Shown piece after piece: positions 17,934-25,948 of a stretch of DNA of 64,000 bases. The stretch comes from Enterococcus_D entomosocium (lineage in GTDB: Bacteria > Bacillota > Bacilli > Lactobacillales > Enterococcaceae). Each line of letters starts with the position of its first letter. Positions within the stretch are counted from its first letter, which is position 1. The notes beneath the pieces are model-generated. The model did not search any database and had not been told where the DNA came from. It was given only the letters and a program-made list of their open reading frames with translations. The DNA is taken from the NCBI RefSeq assembly GCF_030441895.1, contig NZ_JARJAS010000002.1; one strand, 5' to 3'. A program made the position numbers and the translations under genes.

Positions 17934-19325
17934 TTATTTAACTAGTTCGCGATCAAGTTCGCGGGCTACTTCATCTTGTACTTCTACGCCTTCTTTTTCA
18001 AGACGTGCGATCGTTTCCTTAAATTTAGGCAAGTGATCTTTGTGGGCAATAAACAGTTCGTCCATGACACGTTTTGCCGTATCACCTGATGGAACCAATG
18101 GGTTGATGGTGAAGGCTTGTAATGCGATATTGTAATCCCCCGTCACAGCTGCTTCGATCGTTAATAATTCCATTGCTTTCATTACCTGTAACCAACCTTT
18201 TTCAGCTGTCGGTAACTCACCAAAGGCAACATTTCTAGCCCCTTGTCCGCCAACGTAAGCTGTTACTTCGACTACGCAATCGGCAGGAAGATCTGGAACG
18301 GCGCCTTCATTTTTGGTTGAAACGACGATTTGGGTATTTTTATTGGCATAAATGGAAGCAATCGTTTCACACGCTGCATCTGAGTAGTAAGCACCACCAC
18401 GTTTTTGCAGCTGTTCTGGTTTATGATCCAATTCAGGATCTTTGTACAACTCAAACAATTCGGCTTCGGTTTGTTTCACTTGCTGTGCGCGTGTACCGAC
18501 AGTCTTGTACTCTTCGATCGCATGATTCAACATTTCTTCTTGACGATAGTAATAACGGTGATACCCGCAAGGAATCATCTTCATTTGTTCCAGCTGTTCT
18601 TTGTAAAATGGTACATCAAAGATATTCTTCGGTAAGCCATTGTCTTCTTCATACATTTTATCAATAATGTCCATCGTTACATCGTTGCCGTGTGAATCAG
18701 CAACTTTGTGCCAATGGAAGTGATTCAATCCTGCAAATTTGTAGATCAATTCGTCCGGTTCTTTACCGATCAAGGCTGGCTCAATCATGGTTGCCATGAC
18801 TGGCACATTACACAACCCGATCACTTTGTCCCATTTTCCGTAACGCACGATTGCTTCAGTCACCATACCGCTTGGATTCGCAAAGTTGATCAACCAGGCA
18901 TCGGGACACAAGCGTTTCATATCTTCAACGATTTCAAGAATGATTGGAACCGTACGAAACGCTTTGAACATACCACCAGGGCCGTTGGTTTCTTGACCAA
19001 TCATGCCGTAATAGGCAGGAATTCGTTCATCTTTGATACGGGCATTCAGCAATCCTACTCGGAATTGAGTCGTAACGAAATCAGCATCTTTTAACGCTTC
19101 TTCTCGATCCAATGTCATGTGGATTTTTACATCGTAGGGTGACGCATCCCACATCCGTTGTGCCATCGCACCAACGATTGCTAATTTTTCTTTTCCTGCT
19201 TCGATATCTACTAGCCAAATCTCACGAATCGGCAATTCTTCATAGCGTTTGATAAAGCCTTCCATTAACTCCGGGGTATAGCTGCTGCCGCCACCAATGG
19301 TTGCAATTTTAATTCCTTTTGTCAT
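17934..19325 (-). CDS. 6-phospho-beta-glucosidase, GH4 family (LicH/CelF-like)
   Basis: GH4 enzymes cleave phosphorylated glycosides by an NAD- and Mn-dependent redox mechanism. The dinucleotide loop IATIGGGSSYTPEL is at the N-terminus. The metal/substrate region includes INFANPSGMVTEA, GLCNVP and AGLNHFHWH. 463 residues is family-typical. The sequence style resembles LicH of the lichenan/cellobiose system. It is the first gene of the operon, divergent from the rpiR-type regulator across 260 bp that hold the promoter, a cre-like box and two palindromes. Confidence 0.92.
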   Translation of the reverse strand: MTKGIKIATIGGGSSYTPELMEGFIKRYEELPIREIWLVDIEAGKEKLAIVGAMAQRMWDASPYDVKIHMTLDREEALKDADFVTTQFRVGLLNARIKDERIPAYYGMIGQETNGPGGMFKAFRTVPIILEIVEDMKRLCPDAWLINFANPSGMVTEAIVRYGKWDKVIGLCNVPVMATMIEPALIGKEPDELIYKFAGLNHFHWHKVADSHGNDVTMDIIDKMYEEDNGLPKNIFDVPFYKEQLEQMKMIPCGYHRYYYRQEEMLNHAIEEYKTVGTRAQQVKQTEAELFELYKDPELDHKPEQLQKRGGAYYSDAACETIASIYANKNTQIVVSTKNEGAVPDLPADCVVEVTAYVGGQGARNVAFGELPTAEKGWLQVMKAMELLTIEAAVTGDYNIALQAFTINPLVPSGDTAKRVMDELFIAHKDHLPKFKETIARLEKEGVEVQDEVARELDRELVK

Positions 19326-19359
19326 TGTATTGCTCCTTTGCTATTTTATTTACATTCTT

Positions 19360-19388
19360 ATTATCATTCATAAAAACATTTGATTCAA
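19360..19388 (-). promoter_or_regulatory. Promoter of the GH4-GH1 operon
   Basis: Minus strand TTGAAT (19383-19388) and GATAAT (19360-19365), 17-bp spacer. The promoter is flanked by the inverted half sites TTTACATT (19349-19356) and AATGTAAA (19387-19394), which resemble the arms of the palindromes further upstream. Confidence 0.7.
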
Positions 19389-19406
19389 TGTAAATAGCAT
19401 ATTTAG

Positions 19407-19422
19407 AAAAAGCGTTTGCAAA
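19407..19422 (-). promoter_or_regulatory. cre-like box upstream of the GH4 operon
   Basis: Read on the minus strand, TTTGCAAACGCTTTTT matches the CcpA consensus WTGNAANCGNWNNCWW except at the late C and the base before it is within tolerance. It lies about 20 bp upstream of the -35. Confidence 0.55.
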
Positions 19423-19444
19423 TCTCGCTTCTTCTTGCAGATGT

Positions 19445-19465
19445 TTTGTAAAAAAGATTTACAAA
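19445..19465. promoter_or_regulatory. Palindromic operator 1 (probable RpiR-family site)
   Basis: TTTGTAAA, 5-bp spacer, TTTACAAA: a perfect 8-5-8 palindrome in the rpiR/GH4 intergenic region. The second copy 84 bp away has identical arms. Confidence 0.8.
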
Positions 19466-19528
19466 GAGCATCAAATAAGGAATAATTAGGATGTAAACGA
19501 TTCGCTAGGTACTGAATAAAAACGAATT

Positions 19529-19549
19529 TTTGTAAAAACAATTTACAAA
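19529..19549. promoter_or_regulatory. Palindromic operator 2 (probable RpiR-family site)
   Basis: A second perfect TTTGTAAA-N5-TTTACAAA palindrome, 37 bp before the regulator start. It overlaps the only visible promoter-like sequence of rpiR (TTGTAA, 17 bp, TCATAA), which suggests autoregulation. Confidence 0.8.
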
Positions 19550-19585
19550 TAATCATAAAAAAATGTAAAAAGGAGCATATATACC

Positions 19586-20506
19586 ATGTTGTTACAAGAA
19601 AAAATGCGCCAAATCAAACTAGCACCAGCGGAACGATCGTTGATCGATTATTTATTAGCCAACCCGACTGCGATGGCGGATCAAACCATTAAGGAATTGT
19701 CAGAAAAGACCTACGTTCATCCTTCTACTTTTATTCGGATTGCCAAAAAATTAGGCTTCAATGGTTGGCTCGACTTAAAAACGGCCTTTGTGGAAGAGCA
19801 AACTTATATGAGCAGCCATTTTACTGATGTAGATGCGAACTTCCCTTTTTCCTCCCATGACGGCATTATGACCATCGCCAAAAAGTTGGCAAAGCTTGAA
19901 CAAACAACGATTGAAGATACGCTTTCCTTGATCCATCATGATGAATTACAAAAAGCGAAACAATCGTTGCTCAACGCCAACCATATCAAGATCTTCGCCA
20001 GTAATGCCAATACCTTGATTTCTCAAGACTTTGTTTTGAAGATGCGGCGTTTAGGAAAAAACATTCACGTCTGCGACACCTTCGGCGAGAGTGCTTACGA
20101 GGCATCTAACTGTACCTCCGATACGACCGCGATCTTGATTTCTTACACCGGTGAAAACAAAATGGTCAAAGAAATCGGTAAGATCCTTGCCGAGCGGCAG
20201 GTTTCCATCATTGGCATGACGAGTATCGGGGAGAACTCCTTGGCGAAATTAAGTAATTGTGTTTTGAATATCACGACAAGAGAACGGCTCTACTCAAAGA
20301 TCGCCAACTTTACGATCAATACGTCCGTTTGCTACTTGCTGGATTTGTTGTACGCAGTCGTCTTTTCGGAGCATTATGAAAAAAACTTGCAGCATTTGAT
20401 CGATATTGGCATGGCTTATGACAAGCGCCCTACATCATCGACGATAATCGCTGAGCCAACCTACGATAAAAATCTTCATTATAAAGACTCACTTTTTCCC
20501 AATTAA
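19586..20506 (+). CDS. RpiR-family transcriptional regulator (HTH-SIS)
   Basis: A sugar-phosphate-responsive regulator. The N-terminal HTH_6 domain (about residues 1-77) contains the helix pair TYVHPSTFIRIAKKLGFNGW. A SIS sugar-phosphate domain (about 105-245) includes ILISYTGENKMVKEI. 306 residues is slightly longer than many family members. Start ATG 19586 has AAAAAGGAG. Its divergence from the GH4-GH1 operon, with two perfect palindromes between them, makes it the likely regulator of that operon and of itself. The effector may be a phospho-beta-glucoside; this is inference. Confidence 0.9.
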   Translation: MLLQEKMRQIKLAPAERSLIDYLLANPTAMADQTIKELSEKTYVHPSTFIRIAKKLGFNGWLDLKTAFVEEQTYMSSHFTDVDANFPFSSHDGIMTIAKKLAKLEQTTIEDTLSLIHHDELQKAKQSLLNANHIKIFASNANTLISQDFVLKMRRLGKNIHVCDTFGESAYEASNCTSDTTAILISYTGENKMVKEIGKILAERQVSIIGMTSIGENSLAKLSNCVLNITTRERLYSKIANFTINTSVCYLLDLLYAVVFSEHYEKNLQHLIDIGMAYDKRPTSSTIIAEPTYDKNLHYKDSLFPN

Positions 20507-20516
20507 ATGACTGACA

Positions 20517-20548
20517 AAAAGCGATCGCTTCACATGGCGATCACTTTT
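20517..20548. terminator. Bidirectional terminator between rpiR and the PTS gene
   Basis: AAAAGCGATCGC pairs with GCGATCACTTTT around an 8-nt loop, with A-rich and T-rich flanks suited to both strands. Confidence 0.82.
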
Positions 20549-20581
20549 AACCTTACGTAGAACTTGTTAGAAAGTTTTTGG

Positions 20582-22501
20582 CTAAACTAAAGCCGTGATC
20601 AAATCATCGGAACAGCCTACCTCACGTTTGTCTGACTCGATGATATCCAAATAATCGGCGGAGTTGGTGACTAACACTGGGGTCTCAATATTAAATCCAG
20701 CTTTGATCAATGCATCCTTATCAAAGGTGATCAATTTTTGTCCGCGAGTCACCGTGTCTCCTTGCTTCACATGGGCTTCAAAGTATTCACCGTTTAATTG
20801 AACAGTATCTAAACCAATATGGATCAAAAGCTCTAAGCCGTTCTCAGAGATCAACCCAATGGCATGTTTGGTTGGGAACAAGGTCATTACTGTTCCGTCA
20901 AAAGGAGCCACAACTTCGCCTTTTGAGGGATGGATCAAGATGCCTTTTCCTAGAATCCCTTGTGCGAAGGCTTCATCTTTTGCACTGCTTAGTGGTGCGA
21001 TCGTTCCTTCAACAGGGGAAGTGATTACTTCTTTCCGAACAGTCATCGCTGGTTGTCCTTCTGCGATTTCTTCTTCCACCGCATCATCTTTCCAGAAAGC
21101 CATCGTCAAACCAAAACCAATCGCTGCAGCGATCAAGATCCCGATGACCGAGAACCACATGCCACTGGCATCGCCTTCTGGAGTGATATAGTTAAAGATT
21201 CCAAAGACGCCTAAACCACCAGAGGTATAGCTCGTTGTGCCATTGATCATTAAGAAGGCACCTGCGACCGCCCCACCAATCATTGAGAAGAAAAACGGCA
21301 TTTTTTTCGGTAACGTGATCCCATAAATTGCTGGTTCTGTTACACCGAAAAGTCCTGAGATAATGGCTGGTGGACATAGAGCTTTTAGTTTTTTGTCTTT
21401 AAGTTTAAAGTACATAGCCATCACTACCGCTGTTTGGGCAAAGCTGGCACCAAATGATGCTACCAAAATTTGACTGTAGCCGAGCTGTGTCACTTGCATA
21501 ATGTGTAGTGGCACAACTGACCAATGCAAGCCGAAAATAACCAAGACTTGCCAGAAGAAGCCTAATAACAAACCATAAATCGCTGGAGAGAAGTCCATCA
21601 ATGCTTCAAATCCTGAGCTTAAAAGATCCGTCAACATACTGATCACAGGTCCAATCACCAAAAAGCCAATTGGCAATGCAATCAATAAAACCAAGAAAGG
21701 CACTAAAAATGTTTGGACAACAGACGGAATGATTTTCTTCGCCAATTTTTGAACTTGTGCAGCGAATGCGATGATAAAGATTACTGGAACCACACTACTA
21801 GTATATGTCGCACCAACCCACGGAATCCCTAAGAAGGTTTCATACGCTGGCAAGCCTAATAAGCTATAAGGTGCAGCAGCTCCCTCGCCAGCTCCGGCAA
21901 CAAATGCCGCTTGCAAGGCTGATCCTTGAATCGTCGGATAGCAAAGCGCCGACCCGATCACGATTCCCACCATTGGATTTAAGCGGAATTTTTTTGCTGA
22001 CGTATACCCTAAAATCACCGGCATAAACATGAAGATCGAATCACCGATCGCATTGAACATCACATAGGTACCAGTCGTTGTTGTATAATCGATCAAACCT
22101 GTTGTACCAATAAAAAGCAACAGTGCGTTTAGTCCTTTGATCATCCCAGCCGCACACAAAGCACCTAAGAAGGGTTGGAAGCAGCCGCTCAAAATATCGA
22201 TCAAACGATCAAACAAGTTGCCACCTGAGGCTGTTTCTTCAGCATCACCACTGATTCCTGCAACATCGATCACTTCTGCATAGACATCTGGCACATGGTT
22301 TCCGATAACCACCTGGTATTGACCGCCACTCTTCATGACCGTCACGACACCTTCCATATTCTTTAAGACTTCATCATTTGCGACGCCTTCATCCTTTAAT
22401 TTAAAACGCAGGCGTGTGATACAATGCGTCAAGCTATTGATGTTCTCTTTCCCACCGACATTTGCGACAATTTTTTCTGCTAATTCACGATATTTACCCA
22501 T
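20582..22501 (-). CDS. PTS beta-glucoside transporter EIIBCA
   Basis: Imports and phosphorylates beta-glucosides at the expense of PEP. Domain order is EIIB (about 1-90, phospho-cysteine in LTHCITRLRF at Cys27), EIIC (about 100-460, roughly ten membrane helices) and EIIA (about 480-639, phospho-histidine in LLIHIGLDTV near 561). I start at ATG 22501 (639 residues) with GGAGG 8 nt upstream; a TTG five codons earlier overlaps that site and is unlikely. It lies downstream of licT. The leader in front of it carries a RAT-like element and a hairpin that includes its ribosome site. The product feeds the GH1/GH4 enzymes. Confidence 0.94.
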   Translation of the reverse strand: MGKYRELAEKIVANVGGKENINSLTHCITRLRFKLKDEGVANDEVLKNMEGVVTVMKSGGQYQVVIGNHVPDVYAEVIDVAGISGDAEETASGGNLFDRLIDILSGCFQPFLGALCAAGMIKGLNALLLFIGTTGLIDYTTTTGTYVMFNAIGDSIFMFMPVILGYTSAKKFRLNPMVGIVIGSALCYPTIQGSALQAAFVAGAGEGAAAPYSLLGLPAYETFLGIPWVGATYTSSVVPVIFIIAFAAQVQKLAKKIIPSVVQTFLVPFLVLLIALPIGFLVIGPVISMLTDLLSSGFEALMDFSPAIYGLLLGFFWQVLVIFGLHWSVVPLHIMQVTQLGYSQILVASFGASFAQTAVVMAMYFKLKDKKLKALCPPAIISGLFGVTEPAIYGITLPKKMPFFFSMIGGAVAGAFLMINGTTSYTSGGLGVFGIFNYITPEGDASGMWFSVIGILIAAAIGFGLTMAFWKDDAVEEEIAEGQPAMTVRKEVITSPVEGTIAPLSSAKDEAFAQGILGKGILIHPSKGEVVAPFDGTVMTLFPTKHAIGLISENGLELLIHIGLDTVQLNGEYFEAHVKQGDTVTRGQKLITFDKDALIKAGFNIETPVLVTNSADYLDIIESDKREVGCSDDLITALV

Positions 22502-22509
22502 TTTTGATT

Positions 22510-22533
22510 CCTCCAATTTTTTTGTATTGAAGG
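22510..22533 (-). promoter_or_regulatory. Hairpin that can mask the ribosome site of the PTS gene
   Basis: On the minus-strand RNA CCUUCAAU (22526-22533) can pair with AUUGGAGG (22510-22517): 8 pairs, one of them G-U, around an 8-nt A-rich loop. The right arm contains the Shine-Dalgarno GGAGG. The left arm begins with the last two bases of the RAT-like element. No T-run follows, so it is not an intrinsic terminator. Confidence 0.55.
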
Positions 22534-22558
22534 TTTAGCCAACTGAATGTCACTATCC
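22532..22558 (-). promoter_or_regulatory. RAT-like antiterminator site 2 (before PTS gene)
   Basis: Minus-strand RNA of 27 nt beginning GGAUAGUGAC and ending GGCUAAACC. This fits the LicT/BglG ribonucleic antiterminator pattern (GGAUUGUUAC ... GGCAAAACC). It is 31 nt before the PTS start codon and overlaps the ribosome-site hairpin by two bases. Confidence 0.7.
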
Positions 22559-22698
22559 AAAATGTTTCGTCTTTGATATGCTACTTCTTAACTAGCGGTC
22601 CTAAAAATACGTTTTAATAAAAATCATTGCCAAAAAATTATTCTTTCTTCTATATCTTGCACTGAGTAAAACTCCTTCTCCTTTCTTCTTTATTTCAA

Positions 22699-23541
22699 TC
22701 AACGATTTTTTTGCACAAGTCTGGCAATATGAATCGTTAAATACAAACTTTCGTCACTGGACATTTGATACTGATACTGATTTTCTAATAGTTCAGCGAT
22801 TTTTTGTACGCATTGATACGCATTTCGGTACTTCACTTTGACCATAGCCAAAAGATCTTCATCGGTTTCATCCGTATGAGGGGTATGGTTTTGCATTCTT
22901 GAGACAAAAAATTTCAAATGCGTAGTGAAGCGATAAAAATAAACGGACTCTTCATCAAAGGTGGTTTTGAAAAAATATTTAACAATGTTAATGATGTCTT
23001 GCATCGTTTGGGTTAGCTCAGCAATATTGCCTTGGTCACCATTTTCGGTTTGCGCATTGACCAGATGCAGAGCAATAAAGCCAGCTTCATCATCTGGCAG
23101 CTGAATCCCGTAATGTTCTTTGATTTTTTCTACTGTTTTGCAGCCTATTTGGTACTCATCGGGGAAAAAACGCTTGATATCCCACAATAAGACATTTTTG
23201 ACCGTCATTCCTTTTTTCGATCGTTCAATGGCACAGTGCATATGATCTGTCAGCGAGATGTAGATGGAATCATTGATGGGGGATGACAATTCTCGCCGAG
23301 CATACTCAATGATCTCATTGGATAATTCAAGATATTCCAGTGGTAAGTCAGCAAGCAGCTCTTGAAATTGAGATAAGATCGTCTGATTTTCTAAGCGATA
23401 TACTTTATCGACCGTTTCTGAAGAAATGTCATCTCCCACTTTTTTCTTAAAGGCAATCCCCCGCCCCATAACAATAATCTCGTTTTGACTTTGATCGGTA
23501 GTGATCACAACATTATTGTTTAACACTTTACTGATTTTCAT
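22699..23541 (-). CDS. licT: BglG/LicT-family antiterminator
   Basis: An RNA-binding antiterminator controlled by PTS phosphorylation. The N-terminal CAT RNA-binding domain (about 1-60, starting MKISKVLNNNVV) is followed by two PRD domains. The regulatory histidines are visible in LTDHMHCAIE and ALHLVNA for PRD1 and in TTHLKFFVSRM and TIHIARLV for PRD2. 280 residues is normal. It is the first gene of licT-PTS, preceded by a RAT, a terminator and a strong promoter. The model is that without substrate the permease phosphorylates and inactivates it, and with substrate it binds RAT and opens the operon. Confidence 0.93.
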   Translation of the reverse strand: MKISKVLNNNVVITTDQSQNEIIVMGRGIAFKKKVGDDISSETVDKVYRLENQTILSQFQELLADLPLEYLELSNEIIEYARRELSSPINDSIYISLTDHMHCAIERSKKGMTVKNVLLWDIKRFFPDEYQIGCKTVEKIKEHYGIQLPDDEAGFIALHLVNAQTENGDQGNIAELTQTMQDIINIVKYFFKTTFDEESVYFYRFTTHLKFFVSRMQNHTPHTDETDEDLLAMVKVKYRNAYQCVQKIAELLENQYQYQMSSDESLYLTIHIARLVQKNR

Positions 23542-23616
23542 GTCCTACCCCCACTTACTTTATCATTGCGGATATGGTTCATTGCTTGTCTTTATTGTTT
23601 AGCCAACAGTCAACAC

Positions 23617-23664
23617 AGAAAAAACCTCATGAAAGCAGCGCAAATACCGCAGCTTCATCAGGTT
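23617..23664 (-). terminator. Conditional terminator in the licT leader
   Basis: The minus strand has AACCTGATGAAGC (23652-23664) pairing with GCTTTCATGAGGTT (23623-23636), followed by six T residues. Its first bases are the AACC end of the RAT element, so RAT and terminator are mutually exclusive. Confidence 0.88.
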
Positions 23665-23694
23665 TAGCTTGTTAAAAATCAACAATCACTATCC
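23661..23694 (-). promoter_or_regulatory. RAT antiterminator site 1 (before licT)
   Basis: Minus-strand RNA beginning GGAUAGUGAU and ending AGCUAAACC, with an apical stem UGUU/AACA. It has the LicT/BglG RAT pattern and overlaps the terminator by four bases. Autoregulation of licT by antitermination is expected. Confidence 0.82.
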
Positions 23695-23718
23695 ATTAGA
23701 ACCAGTTCTATTATCTTT

Positions 23719-23747
23719 ATCATAGCAAAGGTAGAAAGCGCTGTCAA
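23719..23747 (-). promoter_or_regulatory. licT promoter with overlapping cre box
   Basis: Minus strand TTGACA (23742-23747) and TATGAT (23719-23724) with a 17-bp spacer. Positions 23732-23747 on the plus strand (TAGAAAGCGCTGTCAA) fit the cre consensus with one mismatch and cover the -35, so CcpA should block transcription. Confidence 0.87.
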
Positions 23748-23866
23748 TCGTTGTTCGTTATTTTTACTGACACCTAATACGAATCTATTGATCGTTTGTT
23801 GAAAACACGAGGGATCAATTTTTATTCGTTCTTATCTTAGATAAAGACAAAACCTTAACGAACGAT

Positions 23867-23920
23867 AAAAAACCGCTCCCCAAAGACTTGACTGATCAGT
23901 CTAATGATGGGGAGTCGGCT
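23867..23920 (-). terminator. Intrinsic terminator after the LacI-type gene
   Basis: The minus strand has CTCCCCA paired with TGGGGAG around a loop that itself holds the palindrome GACTGATCAGTC; a T-run follows. With the licT promoter, RAT and terminator this accounts for the 414-bp gap 23542-23955. Confidence 0.8.
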
Positions 23921-23955
23921 ATTATGTCATTTGCTTCTTGTTTTTTCAAAAAAAG

Positions 23956-25065
23956 CTAATCATCTTGTTTACGATAATTTTTTTTGATGTAAGGCTGGTT
24001 TTCTTGGTTCATACGGATAACGATTTTATCAAAACTATTGTCACTCACTTGTGTCGAACCACTCATTTTGATTTTTGGCTGTACTTCGATCACTTTTGGT
24101 TTATACTGCATTTTCCCTTTTGAGATCCGCTTGACTAAAAGTTCAGCAGCTTGCGAACCAATTTCATACGACGGTTTTTCAATCACAGACATTTCATGAT
24201 GATAAAGTTTGTTCCAGCCTAAATCATCATAGCCCCCGATCGCAACGTCTTCTGGAATCCGCAAGCCCAAGCTATAGATCACATGGATCAATGCAAACAT
24301 CAACTCACTGTTTTCAGCTAATATTGCTAAACGATAGCCTTGATTTTTTTTCAACAATTCGTTTAGTGATTCCTTACACGCGTCAAATGCCACTTGTGTT
24401 TCTTCGATCTCAAATGCTAGTTGCTCAGGATTTCTGACTGCGATTTTAGAACTTTCCAGAAAAAGAGCAAGTTTTTTCTTCCGACTAGGCGTTGTGAGCG
24501 GTGGTGTAAAGTAAGCGACTCGATCAAAGCCTTCTGAATAAATACGTTGAATCATCTCGGCCGTCGCTTTTTCATTATCAACGATGACTGTATCAATCAT
24601 CAATTCTTCGATCGTGCAATCAGCCAGCACGATTTTGACCTTTTGCTCAGTCAAGCTTTTCACGAATGCTTCGTCCTGATTCGACGATAGAATAAGCCCT
24701 TCCACTTGACGGTCGATCAACGCTTGGATTTGATCCTGCTGAGAAATATTTTTTTGATCGGTTTCAACAAGAATCACCTGAAAAGATTTTCGTATACAAT
24801 AATCATTGACGCCTCGAACTAAAGCTGCTACTTCCGGGATCATGATATTGCTGACAACGATGCCGATCAATCCCGTTTTATTGTTTTTCAACCCCTGTGC
24901 TAGCGCATTTGGACGGTATTCAAGCTCTGCGATCACTTCTTCGATGCGCTTTTTTGTCTCTGCTGACATAAATTCATATTTGCCATTCAAATATCTAGAA
25001 ACGGTGGTTTTTGAAACATTTGCTTTTTCTGACACCATCTTAATGGTGATTTTCTCATTTGCCAT
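23956..25065 (-). CDS. LacI-family transcriptional regulator
   Basis: A DNA-binding repressor with a periplasmic-binding-protein-like effector domain. The HTH (about 6-30) reads ITIKMVSEKANVSKTTVSRY and the hinge helix ends YRPNALAQGLK. The effector domain follows, with IGGYDDLGWNKL near residue 290. At 369 residues it is about 30 longer than usual, because of a polar tail rich in Lys, Asn and Gln. It lies downstream of, and on the same strand as, the unusual operon at 25.2-29.5 kb. The tandem operator-like palindrome at 29647-29683 is a plausible target. The ligand is unknown. Confidence 0.88.
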   Translation of the reverse strand: MANEKITIKMVSEKANVSKTTVSRYLNGKYEFMSAETKKRIEEVIAELEYRPNALAQGLKNNKTGLIGIVVSNIMIPEVAALVRGVNDYCIRKSFQVILVETDQKNISQQDQIQALIDRQVEGLILSSNQDEAFVKSLTEQKVKIVLADCTIEELMIDTVIVDNEKATAEMIQRIYSEGFDRVAYFTPPLTTPSRKKKLALFLESSKIAVRNPEQLAFEIEETQVAFDACKESLNELLKKNQGYRLAILAENSELMFALIHVIYSLGLRIPEDVAIGGYDDLGWNKLYHHEMSVIEKPSYEIGSQAAELLVKRISKGKMQYKPKVIEVQPKIKMSGSTQVSDNSFDKIVIRMNQENQPYIKKNYRKQDD

Positions 25066-25213
25066 TCAATCCACGCCTTGCTTTTTGCTGTTGGTCAATT
25101 ATATCATGGAACCCTTGAAAAATGAACAAGGACCGATTTCGTTCAACACGGACTGTCCTATCTCAATAGTGACAGATCGTAAAGAAGCCGCTAAGTGAGC
25201 TATTTTCAAAGAA

Positions 25214-25948
25214 CTAGCCCATTGCTTCAATGTGGCGCATTTCTTGCTGCACGACTTCATATATACTTTTTGAAAAGTCCACTTCCAACGGATAGGAAAG
25301 CAAAATATCTAATATTTGAGGCACAAAGTCTGCCTCACACAGTTCTTTTGCAAAAGCCATCGCAGCAATTTCCGAAGCACAACCAACCGTTGACCGGTGC
25401 TCGTAGGAAAAAAAGCGCCACAGTGGGATCGTTTTGGTGATATGGTACATCGTGGCACCATGTTGCTCTTCTAAATAGTGAAAAATTTCATGGGCGATCA
25501 AGATCCCTCGGACAACTTCTGGTTTAGGCAATATTTGCGAAGATTGAGTCAGCACAGTGTAGGCAGCAATGGGTTCAGTGATCAATTCAATGGAGCGCTC
25601 CATGACAAACTGCGCAAAGACCATGCGAAACTTCGTCGGTTTTCCAGATCTTTCCGTAATTGATAAACCAAGCTTATTCGCCAAGTACCAGGCACGATCT
25701 GCCTTTTCCTGTTTTTTCAAATCAAACTGGTCGAGCATTTTTTGCGCCCATGTTCTACCACATAAGATGGCTTCTTCAATGATTTCGTTTTTTTCCTCTT
25801 CCCTCACTTTATTACGTAGCATCTCGCGGGTAAACTCAAATACTCCCCAACTGAATTCGCTGATGGGCATGAGCTGTTCATACCACTTTTCTAATAATGC
25901 CAGATCAACCGTATTTTGCTGTTTTAAGAAAAACCTCTGCTTGATCAT
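25214..25948 (-). CDS. Zincin-like protein of unknown function (HEIFH motif)
   Basis: I do not recognise this 244-residue protein by name. It has no signal peptide or membrane segment and is rich in helix. Near residue 145 it has LIAHEIFHYLEEQHG, a HExxH zinc motif. About 40 residues later comes CASEIAAMAFAKEL, matching the ExxxAxxFA pattern that carries the third ligand in ImmA/IrrE-type gluzincins. This suggests a cytoplasmic metalloprotease-like fold, but the substrate is unknown. Its start overlaps the end of the HyuA-like gene by 4 bp, so the two are translationally coupled and probably act in one process. Confidence 0.7.
   Translation of the reverse strand: MIKQRFFLKQQNTVDLALLEKWYEQLMPISEFSWGVFEFTREMLRNKVREEEKNEIIEEAILCGRTWAQKMLDQFDLKKQEKADRAWYLANKLGLSITERSGKPTKFRMVFAQFVMERSIELITEPIAAYTVLTQSSQILPKPEVVRGILIAHEIFHYLEEQHGATMYHITKTIPLWRFFSYEHRSTVGCASEIAAMAFAKELCEADFVPQILDILLSYPLEVDFSKSIYEVVQQEMRHIEAMG

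Noticed and set aside
22559..22698. 12-codon frame (GTG start after AAGGAG) between licT and the PTS RAT element
   Set aside because: Too short to judge, with no hairpin or attenuator next to it; probably chance in an A-rich stretch.
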